A DNA stretch of 43,313 nt from an uncultured Geobacter sp. (GTDB taxonomy: Bacteria > Desulfobacterota > Desulfuromonadia > Geobacterales > CAIOGM01), in contig CAIUWK010000017.1 of the NCBI GenBank assembly GCA_903902855.1, positions 1-43,313 on the forward strand, written 5' to 3'. The notes beneath the pieces are model-generated. The model searched no databases and was not told the DNA's origin. It was given only the letters and a program-made list of their open reading frames with translations. The position numbers and the translations under genes are program-made. Shown piece after piece: positions 40,401 through 43,313 of the stretch (positions are counted from its first letter, which is position 1; every line of letters starts with the position of its first letter).

Positions 40401-43313
40401 CGCAGCCAAACAGATGACCTACAGCGGCGCCAAGTTTGTCTACCCGGGTAACAAGACCGGCCAGTGCACCAATGTGGAGTGCCACTTCCAGCCGTCCCAG
40501 AAATGGAGCCTCGGGATCAGTAACCCCCTGGCGCCCACTATCACCAATCTCAGCCCCACAGGCATAGTGGCGGGATCGAACCAGAACCTGACCATCATCG
40601 GTACCAACCTTGCCAACGCAGTCGTTACCGTGAGCGGCACCGGCATTACTCTCGGCACGGCCACTGCGGCAGCGACGCAGATCACGGTACCGATCACCAT
40701 CGACGCCGCGGTCCCCGCCGGTATCCGGACGATCACCGTCACGAATGCCAACGGATATGCCGGTGCCTCTCTCTCCATCACCGCCAAGGCGATCCCCACC
40801 ATAACCTGGCCGACCCCGGCCGCGGTCATTCTGGGGACGTCACTCTCGGCAACCCAGCTCAACGCCACCGCCTCGGTGCCGGGCAGCTTCGTCTACACCC
40901 CCGCAGCAGGATCTGTCCTGAACAGCTCCGGTAGCCAGACCCTGTCGGTCACCTTCTTCCCCGCCGACTCGGTGAACTATGCAACAGCAACCGCCACTGT
41001 CTCCCTTAACGTAACCGCCAAGCTGGTACCGGTTATTAACTGGGGCACCCCGGCGGCCATCACCTACGGCACTGCTCTTTCGGCAACTCAGCTCAATGCC
41101 ACAGCCTCGGTGCCGGGCTCCTTCACCTACACCCCCACCGCCGGTACGATCCTCGGCGCGGGGAACCGGACCCTGACGGCAACCTTCACCCCCACCGACA
41201 CGGTCAATTACGCCACGACCAGCGCCTCGGTCTCCCTTACCGTGAACAAGGGGGCGGCGACGGTAACCCTGAGCGGTCTGAACCAAACGTATAACGGCAC
41301 GGTCAGAAGCGTTACAGTCACCACCACGCCGGCGGGGCTGGCAACTACTCTTACCTACAACTTCGCGGCCACCGTCCCCACGGATGCCGGCTTATACGAG
41401 ATCGTTGCCTCTGTTACCGATCCTAACTACACGGGGAGTACTCTCGGCACCATGACGATCGCCAAGGCAACCCCCGTTATTACGTGGGGCACCCCGGCAT
41501 CCGTTCTCGTGGGGACAACCCTGTCGGCAATCCAACTCAACGCTACCGCGTCTGTACCGGGAAGCTTCGCCTATACCCCGGCAGCCGGGACGGTGCTGGG
41601 GAGTGTCGGCAGCCAGACCCTGGCAACCACCTTCACCCCCACTGATGCGGTGAACTACACCACGGCGACGGCCTCCGTCTCCCTGGCGGTCATCGGCAAG
41701 ACCGTACCGGTCATCACTTGGGCTAACCCTGCAGCCATCGCTTACGGCACCGCTCTCTCGGCCACTCAGCTCAACGCCGCTGCGTCGGTGCCTGGAACCT
41801 TTACCTATCTGCCGGTCGTCGGAACGGTACTCTCCGCCGGGATTCAGACTCTGTCGGCCACCTTCACCCCCACCGATATCGCCACCTATGACATAGCCAC
41901 TGCCACGGTCTCCCTTACCGTTAACAAGGTGACCCCGACCATCACCTGGGCGACTCCGGCTGCCGTGACCGTGGGGACGACCCTTTCGTCTTCCCAACTC
42001 AACGCCACCGCGTCGGTACCGGGGAGCTTTGTCTACACTCCTGTCACCGGTACGATTCTCAATAGCGTCGGGAGCCAGAGCCTGTCTGTCACCTTCACCC
42101 CCACCGACACGGTGAACTACACCACCGCAAGCGCATCCGTCTCTCTGACGGTCGTTGCCAAGGTTACGCCAACCATCACCTGGGCGACCCCGGCTGCCGT
42201 GACCGTGGGGACGGCACTCTCCTCCACCCAGTTGAACGCCACTGCCTCCGTGCCGGGCAACTTTGTATATACTCCGGTCAGTGGGACGGTCCTCTCCACC
42301 GCCGGGATTCAGACTTTGTCGGTCATCTTCACCCCCACCGATGCGGTTAAGTACAATACTGCGTCTGCCACTGTCTCTTTGACGGTAACCGGTTCAGCTA
42401 CCCTGACTAATGTGGCCCTTGCGGCCAACGGCGGGGTAGCTACCGCCTCTGCTACCTACTCTGCAAGCTATCCGGCATCATCAGTGAACAATGGTGACCG
42501 GAAAGGGTCGGTCTGGGGTGCCGGCGGTGGATGGTATAATGGCAGAAAGGGGACATTCCCTGAGTGGCTTCAAGTGACGTTTAACGGTCAGAAAACGATT
42601 ACCGAAGTAGACGTCTTCTCTATCCAGGATGCGTTCGCCACCCCGGTGGTGCCTACAGCTTCAACGATATTCAGCAAATATGGAGTAACCGGCTTTAACG
42701 TGCAGTACTGTTCAGATCTCACCGCCGCTACATGTACTGCCACGGGAACCGGATGGGTAACGGTGACGAACGGGAGTATCACGGCGAACACTCTGGTCTG
42801 GCGCCCTGTCATCTTCCCGGCAGTCACCACCGATCGGATTCGTGTCCAGGTTACTGCCTCTCCGGATGGGTATAGCCGGCTGGCGGAGGTCGAGGTGTAT
42901 GGAATCTCCGGTGGTGGCGTGGTCCCCACGGCTCCGACCATTACCTGGGTTAACCCCACAGCCATCAGCTACGGCACGGCTCTCTCTACGACGCAGCTTA
43001 ATGCCACCGCCTCGGTGCCCGGTACTTTCACCTATCTGCCGGTAGCCGGAACGGTACTCGCCGCCGGGACACAGACCCTGACGGCTACCTTCACCCCCGC
43101 CGACACGGTTAATTACAGCAACGCCACCGCGTCGGTCAGCCTCACTGTTAACAAGGTAACCCCGGTCATCACCTGGGCGACCCCCTCTGCCGTGCCTGTG
43201 GGGAGTTCACTCTCCGCCATTCAGCTGAACGCTGCTGCTTCCGTGGCCGGCACCTTTGTCTACACCCCTGTCAGTGGGACGCTCCTCTCCAGCGCCGGGA
43301 TACAGACCCTCAC
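37423..43313 (+). CDS. Giant multihaem c-type cytochrome with Ig-like and F5/8C domains (partial, runs off the window)
   Basis: At least 1,963 residues, open to the right edge. Signal peptide 1-24 (cleavage after CAMA). Residues 37-1,021 carry 23 CX2CH motifs plus CX4CH at 478 (CSATYCH) and 1,015 (CTNVECH) and CX3CH at 598 (CSTSCH) and 686 (CTTNCH), up to 27 haems. Then an IPT/TIG domain (about 1,036-1,125), Ig-like repeats of 75-78 residues opening P-x-ITW (from nt 40795, 41029, 41473, 41707, 41935, 42169, 42934 and 43162; eight copies, the last cut), one MBG-like domain (nt 41251-41466) and an F5/8C/discoidin-like domain (nt 42391-42912). Start ATG 37423 lies after AGGAG. Likely an outer-surface electron conduit. 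The Ig/F5-8C part may extend it from the cell or bind polysaccharide; that is inference. Confidence 0.93.
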   Translation, partial: MNVLIRGIILTVLLVALGAPCAMAIDPPHDATNAISCPSCHFAGASINSVGFTNFCNSCHRPGGMAQLHPFSPNDASNIFNNVTSKRTGVIMQTSHNWGGKLDVPRAGAATPAAASPLTGTTTAPLVGLSCDRCHSPHLSIQSATNSFPFLRTLKEQDQICFECHGIRKTTNQTTGSHPVTMTYTTAIKKFARYTSKFYTTPVNANPANSSSAMRLNGGQVLCSSCHGMHFADSNSATFDNASSVVLGRLVPSDGFLLRTDRRGATANAVNICTNCHKGKSAHNGKNQNIQCADCHGGHVDEADGTKANVWLVNRYMSYSTGTYKLNNRLAQKATFFQSTTVKNYRDAGNTGVCQACHALPTTVSEHSQPNVNCNLCHYHDNPKGSFAVASCNTCHGYPPKANVAGGPTGYAAGYTRADESKSPHSTHDGIYAFSCDNCHKGNSHNSGTYSDVFLSPSGTLAASDGATPTYTAASFTCSATYCHSDGAPRTATQLNGTLTSSTVVWLDGKGSYTASSTHCQKCHGDASTLNSNAHAKHVSPTSGRGYSCGICHSQTVAFNNSTSILNKSLHVNNVKEISFAGLGSGSTFNAAAGTATCSTSCHSNGKGASPLTVPAWTSAASGACGTCHNATAPLISTNAHTAHFTAVYGPNFAATTASCASCHSYTTEVAATHVNGSVDTPVGNCTTNCHKNGINTSTNWSGGRVSCESCHTGSLSVIGVTAPDKSLSTTKGHNQSTFTGTPSCNSCHNPDSAHITGTLSGNVRLTLANDNGQCASCHNSSGNTIARFQNMSTHFSVRGGSQDMLCKQCHDPHGTSNLSMIRTQLKGTWTNATTYSITYTDAVNGFVNTATNRGLCQVCHTQTKHYRAGIPEAGHPVSGCLNCHSHRAAGGAFKPKGTCDACHGYPPAPRDVANLAFGTAGNYLNAAYENYSGGGGAHMIPSHISPTVTADQGWVNCVRCHNGGNASHKAITPMNANIANVTVAVDQKYKFNAAKQMTYSGAKFVYPGNKTGQCTNVECHFQPSQKWSLGISNPLAPTITNLSPTGIVAGSNQNLTIIGTNLANAVVTVSGTGITLGTATAAATQITVPITIDAAVPAGIRTITVTNANGYAGASLSITAKAIPTITWPTPAAVILGTSLSATQLNATASVPGSFVYTPAAGSVLNSSGSQTLSVTFFPADSVNYATATATVSLNVTAKLVPVINWGTPAAITYGTALSATQLNATASVPGSFTYTPTAGTILGAGNRTLTATFTPTDTVNYATTSASVSLTVNKGAATVTLSGLNQTYNGTVRSVTVTTTPAGLATTLTYNFAATVPTDAGLYEIVASVTDPNYTGSTLGTMTIAKATPVITWGTPASVLVGTTLSAIQLNATASVPGSFAYTPAAGTVLGSVGSQTLATTFTPTDAVNYTTATASVSLAVIGKTVPVITWANPAAIAYGTALSATQLNAAASVPGTFTYLPVVGTVLSAGIQTLSATFTPTDIATYDIATATVSLTVNKVTPTITWATPAAVTVGTTLSSSQLNATASVPGSFVYTPVTGTILNSVGSQSLSVTFTPTDTVNYTTASASVSLTVVAKVTPTITWATPAAVTVGTALSSTQLNATASVPGNFVYTPVSGTVLSTAGIQTLSVIFTPTDAVKYNTASATVSLTVTGSATLTNVALAANGGVATASATYSASYPASSVNNGDRKGSVWGAGGGWYNGRKGTFPEWLQVTFNGQKTITEVDVFSIQDAFATPVVPTASTIFSKYGVTGFNVQYCSDLTAATCTATGTGWVTVTNGSITANTLVWRPVIFPAVTTDRIRVQVTASPDGYSRLAEVEVYGISGGGVVPTAPTITWVNPTAISYGTALSTTQLNATASVPGTFTYLPVAGTVLAAGTQTLTATFTPADTVNYSNATASVSLTVNKVTPVITWATPSAVPVGSSLSAIQLNAAASVAGTFVYTPVSGTLLSSAGIQTL
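40795..43313 (+). repeat. Tandem DNA repeats encoding the Ig-like domains
   Basis: Eight units of 222-234 bp start with codons for P-x-I-(T/N)-W and contain GTxLSxxQLNA(T/A)ASVPG and TFTPTD blocks. They are interrupted by an MBG-like unit and by the F5/8C segment. DNA identity is high enough to allow recombination between copies, so copy number may vary and short-read assemblies may collapse here. Confidence 0.9.

Overview
The window looks like chromosomal DNA of a Geobacteraceae-type organism (Desulfuromonadales). The signs are a very large multihaem c-type cytochrome beside an NHL-propeller protein, a GEMM-I riboswitch of the Geobacter kind, a CxxCH haem sensor kinase paired with a sigma-54 activator, CowN, a CzcCBA/Cus-type RND efflux operon, and intergenic DNA full of short 'ttcaccattcacc' style inverted repeats. 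Assignment rests on gene content only. GC content is clearly lower in the first 7.4 kb than in the rest.

Region 1 (1-7,440) reads as an accessory, defence-like segment. It starts with the domain V/VI remnant of a group II intron (about 340-410). Next come a 1,347-aa fusion of a DUF559/Vsr-like nuclease domain with a RecQ-type helicase and a small coiled-coil protein with a C-terminal membrane anchor. A 7 x 10-bp tandem repeat follows, then an AAA/ABC-type ATPase overlapping a DUF4276 (TOPRIM-like) gene.

Region 2 (7,488-14,409, minus strand) is a heavy-metal RND efflux operon: small Cys/His protein, outer-membrane channel, adaptor, pump, lipoprotein. The adaptor/pump junction carries a 48-bp tandem duplication, and the 3' end of the channel gene contains a palindromic repeat element.

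Region 3 (14,480-15,670, plus strand) has a well-matched sigma-54 -24/-12 promoter in front of a zinc-ribbon protein, an SlyD-like isomerase and CowN (protects nitrogenase from CO). It ends in a strong palindrome. An IMP/GMP nucleotidase-type HAD protein and threonine synthase follow on the minus strand.

Region 4 (18,089-23,614) contains a secreted 13-kelch-repeat protein with an inserted P-domain, a kinase-like protein made only of HATPase and Hpt domains, a divergent NarL-family regulator, and a small Rmf-like protein behind a palindromic operator.

Region 5 (23,815-28,865) holds TonB, PlsY, a MauE/DoxX protein, a membrane rhodanese, DUF190, CrcB, a small dihaem cytochrome and a small membrane protein on the minus strand, then murI on the plus strand.

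Region 6 (28,852-34,904, plus strand) encodes a GerMN protein, a split transketolase, a pseudopilin-like protein, a haem-binding sensor kinase and its NtrC-type sigma-54 activator.

Region 7 (35,031-43,313+) appears to be a regulated extracellular electron-transfer module. A GEMM-I riboswitch has A at the position equivalent to Vc2 G20, the signature of the 3',3'-cGAMP class. A second control point, a sigma-54 promoter, lies about 370 bp downstream. Then come the NHL protein and a cytochrome of at least 1,963 residues with up to 27 haem motifs, fused to IPT, eight Ig-like repeats, an MBG-like domain and an F5/8C domain. My reading is that the haem kinase and activator just upstream drive the sigma-54 promoter while a cyclic dinucleotide gates the longer transcript. 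That link is inference.
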